Assembly (NCBI GenBank): GCA_022747635.1
Contig: JAKTNV010000024.1
Location: 2,666,001-2,730,000, forward strand
DNA length: 64,000 nt
Reading direction: 5' to 3'
Origin: Hetaerina americana
Lineage: Eukaryota; Arthropoda; Insecta; Odonata; Calopterygidae
Below the pieces are notes generated by a model, which saw only the letters and a program-made list of their open reading frames with translations, did no database searches and was not told where the DNA came from. Positions 12,651-22,124 of this stretch are shown one piece after another. Positions within the stretch are counted from its first letter, which is position 1. Each line of letters begins with the position of its first letter. A program made the position numbers and the translations under genes.

Positions 12651-12715
12651 CACACACATACATACATATATTTATATAAGCATATAGCATATAAGCAGAG
12701 AGGTGCGAGGGGTAC
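12560..12715. repeat. TA microsatellite bounded by a 10-bp inverted repeat
   Basis: An interrupted TATA/CACA tract spans about 12572-12690. It is flanked by exact inverted copies of GTACCCCTCG at 12560-12569 and CGAGGGGTAC at 12706-12715. The flanks suggest the AT tract sits in the loop of an old hairpin or a small foldback element, but no target duplication was seen. Confidence 0.7.
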
Positions 12716-12802
12716 GTTGCTTGATACGATCCCACCATTCCTGTGTTTGCCTTATATGTGTGTTCCTGCTACCCCTTTTCCTTATATCTATATTCACCTG
12801 AA

Positions 12803-12897
12803 TGTATATGTGTATGTATTTGTATATGTATATATATATATATATATATCTTTATTATATATATATGAATATATATATTATATATGTATATATATTA

Positions 12898-12985
<88 letters not shown>

Positions 12986-12987
12986 TT
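12803..12987. repeat. Long TA microsatellite ending in poly-T
   Basis: TG/TA-rich lead-in, then near-uninterrupted (TA)n to 12968, then 20 consecutive T (12968-12987). Overlapping open frames of Tyr/Ile residues here are artefacts. The A/T homopolymer next to (TA)n could be a degenerate retroelement tail on the minus strand, but nothing beside it is recognisable. Confidence 0.9.
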
Positions 12988-13656
12988 CGTTCATCTAACC
13001 TACTAGATGACTAATTCTCTTCAATCAATCTGCATTTCAGTCACTTAAATTTGATCTTCATTGCTTTTGCGTAAGAGTGTTGTTTTGAATGCTTCATCAG
13101 TGAAAAGTTTTTTAAGGAGGCTTGGTTTGGTTGATTTAAATTTTAACTAAATGGTCTTAAGATATCAGTAAATTAATTCAATTATCATTCAAAGAGTATT
13201 GTTCCTTCCGTTTCTCGTTAAAGAAGTGTTTGAGTTTTTCTTAGTCGGTTGAGTAGCCAAGTAAATTTATATTATTCCATTAGTTCTAAATTACTGCAAT
13301 GTTTCTATTTTCAATAGTCTTACTCTCCAGCGCTTTTATGTGGGAAAATTTAACTTCCCATCGTTTCTAGAAAATATGTGACGTCAAAATTCACAATGTT
13401 TATCGTAGTGATTCGCAGTCATTAAATATACTACCTGAGTAATTTCTCACTTACAATATTAGAGCTATTTTTGTCAGAATCAATCCATATTCATTTATTT
13501 CAATGCAATACATTGCAATTGAATAATATGATTTGAAATTTTATTAGATTGAACATTTTTGTTTTAAAAAATATCTTATTTTTAAATTCCAAAGAAACTG
13601 CGGGAGATACCGCAACAGTAACTTTTAACGGAGTCATCCACTAATGTGCATTTCAA

Positions 13657-13729
13657 TGCAACAATTTCAGAGTGTAAAAATCATTCGCCTAGTCAAGGCG
13701 AATGATTTTTACACTCTGAAATTGTTGCA
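13657..13729. repeat. Perfect 34-bp palindrome with 5-nt loop
   Basis: 13657-13690 and 13696-13729 are exact reverse complements; the spacer is AGTCA. Pairing ends abruptly on both sides apart from a few further matches. There is no open frame and no sequence similarity to other repeats in the window. Perfect arms mean it is either recent or maintained by gene conversion between the arms. Confidence 0.95.
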
Positions 13730-14636
13730 ATGATCTTATTTTTATCTTCAAATCTTTACGCAAAATAATTTATGTATTCAGCTATTGTATGTAGACTTTG
13801 TGAGCCATTTTATAATGATATTGAGTCAGTTAATAGGGATTAAGCCCTTTATTGTATTCATTTTCCTGTTTTATTTTTCTCTTTTTAACTTTTTTACTTA
13901 TTAATGTAATTGCAATGAGGATAATTTTTAATTCTGAATTACTCTTGTTTAGAGTAAATTAATCTTTAAGTCTTTTGTTGTGAAAGACTTTAGTTTACCG
14001 AAATGGTGTTGGATTTTCGTAGCTATTGCCTATGATAAACATTCAGTTAACTCCATCAAATTGCTCATTCCGTCCAATTGAGCTGCAGATGAATTATGAT
14101 TAGTACTAGGAGTGAAGTATTTCTACTACATGAAACCTCTTGTGCGACTGAAGCCCTCAACAAAAACACATATGATAAATTCCAAAGTTTAAATTGAAAA
14201 CATTTTGTTTATGTTAATGAAATTAGTAGAATTTGTGGATTTGGTGGTTAAATTACAATTAAGAAATCAGAGTAGGAGCAAGTGGTTGGACGAAATAAAT
14301 ATAATGAAACAATTAGTACAAAAATAAGCTATTCGTCGGTTATTAATAATCATTGTGAAACTTAACCTAGAATTCGCGTAAATTGTATGTCAGTGTTAAA
14401 AGCTAATGCGTCGAGTATTTTAAATTGTCATTGTTGAGAGTTAGTAATCATTCCTGGCAGAATGAAAGCGAAATTCATAAGTAATAATATTTAATCTTAA
14501 TTTAAAGGATTAGTACGCTGTAGTACCACATAGCGTCCCATCAGCCTGGATCAGAGTAATACTGAATGACTTGGTGTAATATAAGCTTCTGTCACCGAAA
14601 AGAGACGATCTATTTCCGAGTAAGAGAAATTTTCGG

Positions 14637-14678
<42 letters not shown>

Positions 14679-16417
14679 CAGAAATGAGCTAGAAGTCATC
14701 AGCGGGAAAGGTGAATTCAACGCATAGAGAAAATGTCTATGAAGTAGTTTAATCATGAAATTTAATATTTAATGCTCTTTTAGGTAATAGTATATCTTTG
14801 AACATTTGTGTAATCCATTCTAATGTACCTAGAAATTGTGGCGAAGGGAAAAAAGCAGGGAAAAAATTTTCAAGCTATAAGAAGGAATGTCGCATTTAAA
14901 AATTTGAAGTTGCTTTAAATAACAAATTGATGATATGGACGAGGAGAAAAAATGTCATCTGTAAAGAAGGTATAATTACTTTTCACAACTTAATTAGAAA
15001 TAAATTATAATTGGGTGTAGCCCACGAACACCAGTTAATTGAATGGTGACCTTTAAATTATTAATATAGGAAACACATTACACCATTCAACCTTAACATA
15101 AAAAAGTCACCGGTCCGGATCTTTACATTCATAAGAATCTTTTGACATCAATTTATGGGTTATTATGTGTGTATAAAATTAAGAAAATTATTTTTCTTTA
15201 AATAATTTATAATTTGAATTCACTTCTCGATTTGTCCACGTGATAAATTGTATCTGCGTTGGGGGTACAATCACTGGTGTCGAAACGGGCATCGTGTTGA
15301 TGAGTCAAATCCCTTGTGATGGAGGTTGTAAACATTAGTTCACCTGGTAACATCGATTGAATGATTTACGAGATAACGAAACAAGATACAAATGCTTCTA
15401 TTTTGATTACGGCTCAAGTTCTATAATTGAAGGAAGAGGTTACGAGAAATTATTTGTCGTGAAAAAGGTCTCGAGGCTATTATTTTTGGTTGAGCATAAA
15501 ACCAAGTAAGTGGCATCTCATCACTCCGAGAATTCAAATGATAGGGGTGAAAAATCCTTCAGATTAATGACGTTGCTCATGCAATAAACTTAGATGCATC
15601 CTCTTGCGGAGCTATTGCAAAAATGTTTAAATCAATCCTTCAATTTTAAGCAAAGTTTTTCGAGGAAAACTTGAACTATCTTTTTGAATCATCACCTTCA
15701 CTTCTCTCACCCACTCCTTCCGGTTCTCTTCCTCGCCCCAACTTGTCCTTACTCTCACCTCCCATCTCCTTGCCCTTTCTTAATTTTTTCATCCCTTCCT
15801 TTTGCCATTTTTCACTGTTAGGTCTGTCACTTTTTACGCTTTTCATCTCTCATTCTCCCAATCTACTGGTCTCATTAGGTGCCTTTTCGAATCTCCGCCA
15901 CCCCTCGCAACTCCGACTCCATGGGAGCCGTCTCACTTTCATGCGTAGTGTATTTATTTGTCATTTAAATCTATTTAGGCTCTTTTTCTATTCGATACGA
16001 TTCTTTAAAGTGGGAAATGAAATTTGAGAGAAGGGTTTTTTTTGCGAATTTTGTCGCATTCCTTTCCTTTTGTGCCTTCAGCTAATTAAATGAAGAGGAG
16101 TGACCTTTGAATTGCGTTATTATGAAAATCTTCTTAGCCCTATCGCAAAATTGATCGATACCGGTTGAATGCGCGGTATTTGCCTGCTTTCGGAGGTCAT
16201 GAGTTTAAGTATGCGTGAGAGGAAACATTCTTAAAATTTTAAATCACGTTTTCAGATTATGGGTACTTGAAAGTTATGGATCGAGGTAGTTGGTGATGGA
16301 TGAGACGCTCAAATTAGTTGGCATACGCGAATGCCCTGCGTCAAAATACGTAAGCAAAAAAACTTTCTTTTAGCGTTGCTAATGTAATGAAATTGACACC
16401 CTATATTTAAATATAAC
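13730..16417. other. No gene seen; AT-rich with one pyrimidine-rich block
   Basis: Plain AT-rich DNA apart from the microsatellite listed separately and a C/T-rich block at about 15680-15930. A 118-codon Ser/Pro/Leu/Phe frame opens across that block only because pyrimidine codons lack stops. I do not regard it as a gene. Confidence 0.55.
14639..14677. repeat. (TA)n microsatellite
   Basis: Uninterrupted TA dinucleotides, roughly 18 units. Confidence 0.95.
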
Positions 16418-16677
16418 TTGAGGTGGTTTCCCGTTGCCTTCCTCAATAGTGTTTTTAACGTGACACCATCACTTACTGGCCGCCCCACTGGGGTCAGACG
16501 CCATTGCAGCCGCCTCACTGAGGAACAGACGCTGCGTGGAGTACCTTTCGTTTGGCTCCTAACCTTCGACCTATCTGGCATGGGTGACCCTACCAGGAGC
16601 AATTTTTATTCCTCCCGCCAGCACAGCTCTAGGGGTCATCGGAACGCACAAGCCCTTCCACCACGTCAAGGTTGTAG
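16418..16677 (-). repeat. Interspersed module abutting the LINE
   Basis: A balanced-composition block between AT-rich DNA and the LINE body. On the minus strand an open frame includes VGRPVSDGVTLKTLLRKATGN, and the nucleotide stretch carries motifs I have the impression of having seen in invertebrate interspersed repeats, but I cannot name the family. It ends where the LINE reading begins (about 16676), so it may be a separate insertion or a chimeric 5' junction formed during retrotransposition. No duplication flanks were found. Confidence 0.45.
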
Positions 16678-17509
16678 TCCGGGGAGGGGACATTATCACC
16701 GTTGCTGTTCAACCTGTATGCAGAGGAAATGATCAAAGAGGCATGGGAAGAACTGGAGGTAGGAATGAAAGTGGGCGGGGAATTCGTAAAATCAGTTAGG
16801 TTTGCTGATGGCCAAGCTTTAGTTTGTCAGTCAGCCAAGGGGCTGCAAGCATTGCTGAGTGAATTGGAAATTCAGTGCGACAGGTATGGGATGAGAATCA
16901 ATATTAATAAAACAAAGGTTATGCGATTTTCTAGAAAGAAAAAGGCCAAGCTTAACATTAAAATAGGTGGGCAAAAAATAGAGCAGGTAGAACAGTTTAC
17001 GTATCTCGGTAGTGTTTTGGACCAACACGGTCAAAGTAGTAGGGACGTAAAGAGAAGAATTGCGTTAGGCAAAGAGGCTTTCACAAGGAGGAGGGAGTTG
17101 ATGACAGGGACTTTGAGTAAGGATGTTAAGAAAAGACTCGTAAAAACTTTGATATGGAGCGTAGCTATGTACGGTGCGGAAACGTGGTCATTGAAGCTGG
17201 AGGATAGACGTAGATTGGAGGCTTTTGAAATGTGGGTGTGGAGAAGAATGGAGAAGGTGAAATGGACCAAGAAGAAAAAAAAATGAGGAAGTACTTGGTA
17301 TGGTGGGCGAAGAGAGGGGTTTGTTGGGAGCAATCCTATGGAGGCAGGAAAAGTGGATGAAGGGGGTGTTGACCGGCAGTGGGATGTTGAAGACTGTGAT
17401 AGAGGGTAGAATGTTGGGCAAAAGAGGAAAGGGAAGGAACAGGATAGGGATGTTGGACGGGATGAAGGGAGGAAGAAAGTACTCAGAGATGAAGAGGGAC
17501 CTGATATAG
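16678..17509 (+). pseudogene. LINE reverse transcriptase, C-terminal half
   Basis: Recognisable blocks in order: VRGGDI then, after a 1-base slip, LSPLLFNLYAEE (RT motif before the palm core); SVRFADGQALV at about 16789-16821, where the usual FADD catalytic pair is FADG, a lost catalytic aspartate; YGMRININKTKVM; FTYLGSVLDQHG; RRELMTGTLSKDVKKRLV then WSVAMYGAETWSL; and LEAFEMWVWRRMEKVKWT. The first frame is open from 16702 to 17286 and breaks in an A-run near 17275. The next frame continues with NEEVLGMVGEERGLLGA and TVIEGRMLGKRGKG to a stop at 17509. A codon before LLFN is TTG, not a true start. Two frameshifts and the missing aspartate make this an inactive copy, although the long open stretch suggests it is not very old. 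Confidence 0.9.
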
Positions 17510-17610
17510 AGTAGGATGATGGATTTTGTGTTTTGTTAGGAGTAATAAAATATTTGTTTGGTAGTTGTGTCCATCCAAAAACCTACCTTAACCGGTAGAT
17601 TACCTTAAAA
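16678..17610 (+). mobile_element. Non-LTR retrotransposon (LINE), 5'-truncated
   Basis: The segment carries the second half of a LINE polyprotein followed by a 3' untranslated region of about 100 bases (17510-17610), then a long TA microsatellite. The 3' region contains GTGTCCATCC, which recurs on the minus strand at the LINE tail near 25670, supporting a shared family. The endonuclease and the first part of the reverse transcriptase are absent. Clade was not assigned. Confidence 0.85.
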
Positions 17611-17689
17611 AATATATATATATATATATTTATACATATACATATATATATATATACGCATATATATATATATATTTATTTATTTATAA
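17611..17689. repeat. TA microsatellite at LINE 3' end
   Basis: Interrupted TA/CATA repeat immediately after the LINE 3' untranslated region, ending in ATTTATTTATTTATAAA. The element tail may have seeded it. Confidence 0.85.
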
Positions 17690-18114
17690 ATGCAGACGAA
17701 AACTGAGGTATTTGTCATGGCCGACGGCCGACGTAAAAAATATAAATCAACCACCAAAGACTCCAGGAGCAATAGGGTTGGTAGTAATTCAGAAGCTATG
17801 TTGTGACCTATTGGACACGTTCTCAAAAATATGTTGGCACAATAGTTTCGAGGTAATATCCAGAGATACCCCTAGGAGCGCTCATAAAAACTCTGGTAGA
17901 TTATTTATCAAGGTGCCAATGATGTTGGCGGCTCAGGGGAAAGAACTCGTCATAGTGAAAAAGAAGTGAAATTCCCCTATCACAAATTCAAATCAGTGTT
18001 TAGGTCGATGGCTTAATTTTAGGATTGAGGTGATGGTAAGGTAAATACCGTGTCGACATTTCCATAGTTGCTCATAATGTAGGCCCTCGCTCTTGAGTAC
18101 AATGGATTAGTTAT
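17690..18114. other. Unassigned; one 85-codon frame
   Basis: A plus-strand frame of 85 codons (17712-17969) has no recognisable motif and begins just after the microsatellite. It may be a fragment of an older element or chance. Nothing else seen. Confidence 0.4.
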
Positions 18115-18290
18115 GAACAATAAAAGGGAAACTCTAAGGAAAGGTCTTTCGAGGAGGGTCAAGAGACTAGTACTCTAAGAAGGTCAACAAAGAAAGAAGA
18201 TATCAAAATGTAAGAGAATTAACATCTCTAGAGATGAATGGAGGTCTCTAGAAAACAAATCTTAGGATTGAAATGCTGATGATGATATAT
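18115..18290 (+). pseudogene. LINE 3' end with internal deletion
   Basis: Plus-strand reading gives KRETLRKGLSRRVKRLV, matching the 'TGxLSKxVKKRLVKTL' block of LINEs such as the one at 17.1 kb. A large gap follows, then DEWRSLENKS, matching the extreme C-terminus 'RxRWRSLV', and the sequence ends with a GAT-triplet tail (CTGATGATGATA). The intervening zinc-knuckle-like region is missing. Short blocks and no computed score make this moderate. Confidence 0.5.
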
Positions 18291-20500
18291 TTATTAAGAA
18301 AAGCAATTTATTTCTTGGATTAGGAAAAAATTCTTACAGTATTCCTCAAAGGTTTAAAACGAAATAGAGAAGTGTCATTTATATATTTCTTCAATTTCTC
18401 TCTGGAATGAACTAGCAGGGTAATAATGGTTTCTGAGGCTTACCATAAAATTACCTCAGGATAATTATTTGTTGTCATGCGTTCGAAATTGTCTAAAATG
18501 AAATAAACTTAAAATTAGGCAGTCCATTTGAAGCCTCGTGTTGGTTTTATGGAAGATATTCAACCTCATCGACAATACATTGTTAAGGGTGGAAATTCGT
18601 GGTTTAGAAATACTGAAGGACGAAACTTCAGTTTATTTAGCATTATTTGATAGACATTTATTGCCCAGTAATCAGTATAAATGAATAATTATTAATACCA
18701 AGGGAATCATGCCCCTTTACCCTATTTGATTCAATTCAAACATGAAATTCCATTGTTCCTTCCTGCAAAGAGATAAACTCTCATTGTTTGTTTTTTTGTT
18801 ATGATCCTTTTGTCCAGCTCTTACGTAAGAGTGCCACAATTCAGTTCCCGGATAAATGTGCTCGCCTGCAAGATGTGTATTCCTGTAAACACTATAGTGA
18901 GAAAATTACGATGTGCCAAAATGGGGTCGTCATTTTCGCAATCCGGAATTCTTTAACAAAGTTGATAAATAATCCAAAATAAATTGATCCTTTATCTGTC
19001 CTCTTCGACAGATTAGACTTGCGCATATGATCAGTTAAGTTAAAACTAAAAACCCGTAGGCATAGGTTTTACGGAACAATTGGAACACTTTGTTCTAGTT
19101 CTGGTTCCGTAAAATCATCGTCCATACTTCTGTTGTTCTACATTAGATTCTGTATACATCTAACCTTCGAATCAGGATGTTAATGGGGATGAATAGTTCG
19201 AGTGTGCAGAAATTAGGCTTCTGAAGGTGGGGAAAGGACTAATTCGATACAGTGATTCAAGAAACAATCGCCACTGAGATCAGCATTCGAAACTGTTTTC
19301 GGCGCACTCGACCAGGACTATGGTAGGAACAGGTCGTGAGGGGCATAATTTCCCCGAACACGCATTCTCAGCAGTGGAGGTCGCGCGTCCGTCTCTTTCA
19401 CTTTCCTCGGCAACCTAGGCGTCTCCCCACGATATACTTTCTTCCATATCACCCGTCACGCGAGATGATCTGGCAAACGAGGTACACGTTCTGCCCAATA
19501 TTGGCAGCTACATTTTCCGTATAAAATGCTCAAATTTAAACAATCACTATTTATAAATAGTATTTCCAATAACCATTAATTATTCTTGCTTGATATTTTT
19601 AGGGAAAACTAGAGTAGGAGCACAACACTCGACGTATTTGTGAGAACGTCAATCTCTCCCAAGGCTTCGTCTATAAACGGCATCATAAACTTTAAGCTTG
19701 AGAGAGTTTGTTCCACCTTGCCGCTTCGTGACCTAGAGAGGAGGGAGATGCTCGGTTGGCCCCGATGGTGTAATTAATCAAAATAATTAACCAGTACTCT
19801 ACCGCCTTATTACCTGGGCCTGGTACTAAAAGTGCTCCTTTACTATTGACAGGATAAGGGAGGGAAGGGTATACAATGTCCCACCCTCTTCTGAAAGTTT
19901 TGCCCAAGGATACCGTTTTGGTTTTGTTTATCTTCTGCGAGAGTGCAGAGCGCAAAAATCATTCGGGCGTCATAACACTCCAAAGTGGAATCGAGCAAAA
20001 TTTGACCATAGAGTGAGGGCAAGGATTAACAAATAAACTATTAAGAGGCCTGTTATGAGTTACGGTTTAGGTCTAGCGTGACTGGGTGTGGCAATTGATC
20101 AGAGCAGAGGGTTTGAAAACAGTGGAAAACTTGGTGATGATTTCATGGGCATTTCATCATTTCAATCATTATCCTAGGGAGATCAACAATTGCTTTCTTT
20201 GCATGCCCCCGTCCGCTCTCCCTGCCGACCAACTTTTTCCTCCTTCTCTCATCATTTCTTCTCTCATTCTTCGCTTATCCTTAATCAGGCTCCCCACCTC
20301 TTCAGCTCCTTCTCGAATCAGATATTTTTCTTCCTCATTGGATAGAATGAGGAAAGGGCAGTGATCGAGTAATAGACACAAACGGCTCAATATCTTCCTT
20401 TCCTTCCTTTTTTATCCCGGAAAATATCCCCGCTTTTCATTATCATACTAATCCTTCTGCCATTAGGGAACTTGCGGAGCAGAAAGAGCGCAGGGTCGCG
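18291..20500. other. No gene seen
   Basis: AT-rich, with slightly more balanced stretches at 19330-19480 and 19690-19950. The latter has an 87-codon minus-strand frame without recognisable content. A pyrimidine-rich patch lies at 20200-20300. No convincing gene. Confidence 0.5.
19067..19114. repeat. 11-bp inverted repeat with 26-nt loop
   Basis: TTTTACGGAAC (19067-19077) and GTTCCGTAAAA (19104-19114) are exact inverted copies. The loop contains a smaller GAAC/GTTC pair, so a cruciform-like fold is possible. No function can be assigned. Confidence 0.7.
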
Positions 20501-21280
20501 GAGCGAAAGTACCCACATCTCCCCACTCATGCCCGTCATTTGAATTGCTAAACAAAACCACTGGGCACAGAATAAGGCAGCCAGATCCAGAGGAGTTCAC
20601 AAAGATAGTCCTTTTACCCCTCCCACCCTTCTGCTACTTCTTCGTCCTCTGCTTCACCCTCCTCTTCTCCACATCTTAGGCTCTCTTCCTCAACCCTCGT
20701 CCATCTCTCGATCCGTCCACCTGCTTGCCAATATCCACAACCACCTGGGCGTATCTCCTTCGAAAATACCGAGCCGTGAATCCAGAAATGTAACCATCCT
20801 CCTTCTTTCTTGTCGTCTCCCCGTCGGTGGCGGAGCGGAGTGGGGAGGAAGGCATTCTGAGAGCCTAACTCCTCCCCACTAAATACCCCAGCTTTCTACC
20901 GTTGCGAAAATTTAAAGTAAAAAAATCGAGGCGACGTTTACTGGGAGTGTCCTGCCCCTGCCGCTCCGCATTCCCGTTCCGTGTACCTCGTCAAGTGGCG
21001 TCGGGGTCTTGTATCGGGCGAACTTTCCGTGCCGTGCGTGCCCTCCGCCTCCCTTCGTACCCTGGTCGCGTCGTGAGCGTCGATAGTTTCCCAATACGGA
21101 GAGCAACCGCTTTCGTTTTATTCGTTCCCGAGGTGAGGCAGATATTTACCGTCCTCTCCCGACGAGGGGTCAGTTGGGTCTCTGCGGATACCTCCGCTCA
21201 CCTCTGCGGAAGACCTTACTTGTGCACATTCAATAAATACCATTTTTTTCGTGATTATTCCCGTGGTAAGCATAGCAATT
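20501..21280 (+). promoter_or_regulatory. CpG-dense block, possible promoter and first exon
   Basis: Composition changes sharply to GC- and CpG-rich, particularly 20930-21240 where CG dinucleotides are frequent on a background that is otherwise AT-rich. A splice-donor-like CGAG/GTGAGG occurs at 21129-21138. A 126-codon frame (20902-21282) runs through without recognisable domains and could be untranslated. Structure such as the hairpin at 20840-20879 is nearby. A promoter with a non-coding first exon is one reading; a GC-rich repeat is another. No TATA box or initiator was convincingly placed. Confidence 0.3.
20840..20879. repeat. GC-rich hairpin
   Basis: GTGGGGAGGA (20840-20849) pairs with TCCTCCCCAC (20870-20879), and AGGC (20850-20853) pairs with GCCT (20863-20866) inside it. 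There is a 9-base loop and a 3-base bulge. It could be a local DNA or RNA fold in the CpG-dense block. Confidence 0.75.
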
Positions 21281-21816
21281 AAAACGACGTGGATATTGAT
21301 CAATACGTAAGACTTATGACGTGAAATCAATATATTATCATTTTACTCTTCAAAATTACTCATTAAACTCGAGAAACGAACGTACTAAAAAAAATTTAGT
21401 TTGACTTTGCATTCATTACCAAGATTAGTGTTAATAATATAACTATGCAGGCATTTATTTTGAAAACATTAACTGAGGAAGATGAATATAGCAAAGTAAA
21501 AGCTTCATGATGGGTCATACTCATATACCGATCAGTTGAACCAGGAAAATCCAATTCAACGGTTTTTACAGTTTTCGCTGAGAAATATTTATTTTCTAGT
21601 TAAAGGTAAATCCAGAGATATGTTTTCTACAAACTATTAATTTTAATTCATAATAAAACCAAATGGCTATTTAAATCATTCAATTCGAATGAATTTATTT
21701 TAAAATTTGGCTCAGCAAATAAAAATAAATGATATACCCATTATTATTATGTAGTCTTAAGGTTCCAAGACTCCATAGATGACTGAAGTAACGGCTAGAG
21801 TTTAAATTTTAATTTA
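21281..21816. other. No gene seen
   Basis: AT-rich DNA between the CpG-dense block and the SINE. Confidence 0.6.
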
Positions 21817-22124
21817 TTTAATAGAAGTATTGGGTACGCGGGTACAGTCGAGTCTAGGGGTAGAGCGTTGGATTGCTTACCGGATTGCCCGGATTCGCCT
21901 GGGCACGCCACTCTGGGCACCCACAGCTCCACCCAAGCCGTGAGATTTTTTGGGTACCAGATCTTCCTGGAAAACCATAACAAGCGCAGGGAGAGGAACT
22001 GGCCCCCCCACCCTGATGTGTGAATTTCACACGTTGTCGGGCTTAGTACTGGGTGAACTCTACCATCACCTGCCAAACCGACGTTGGGCTGATTACAGCG
22101 TTTATCGTTTTTAATAGAAATATT
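21817..22124 (+). mobile_element. SINE-1, full-length copy with target duplication
   Basis: The body is 21832-22109. It is flanked by a 15-bp target-site duplication, TTTAATAGAAGTATT (21817-21831) and TTTAATAGAAATATT (22110-22124), with one mismatch. The head resembles a tRNA gene: GGGGTAGAGCGTTGGATTGC matches the A-box/anticodon-arm region, and the degraded B-box is CCGGATTCGCCTGGG. The middle (GGGTACCAGATCTTCCTGG) and the tail, with palindrome GTGTGAATTTCACAC at 22018-22032, match the copy at 49 kb. SINEs have no protein and depend on a partner LINE for mobilisation; the partner is not identified here. Confidence 0.92.

Noticed and set aside
12717..13014. Tyr/Ile repeat proteins of 70-93 codons
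   Set aside because: Direct translation of a TA microsatellite.
21795..22076. 93-codon minus frame considered coding
   Set aside because: Lies wholly on the SINE-1 copy with target duplications; a similar artefact frame occurs over the 49 kb copy.
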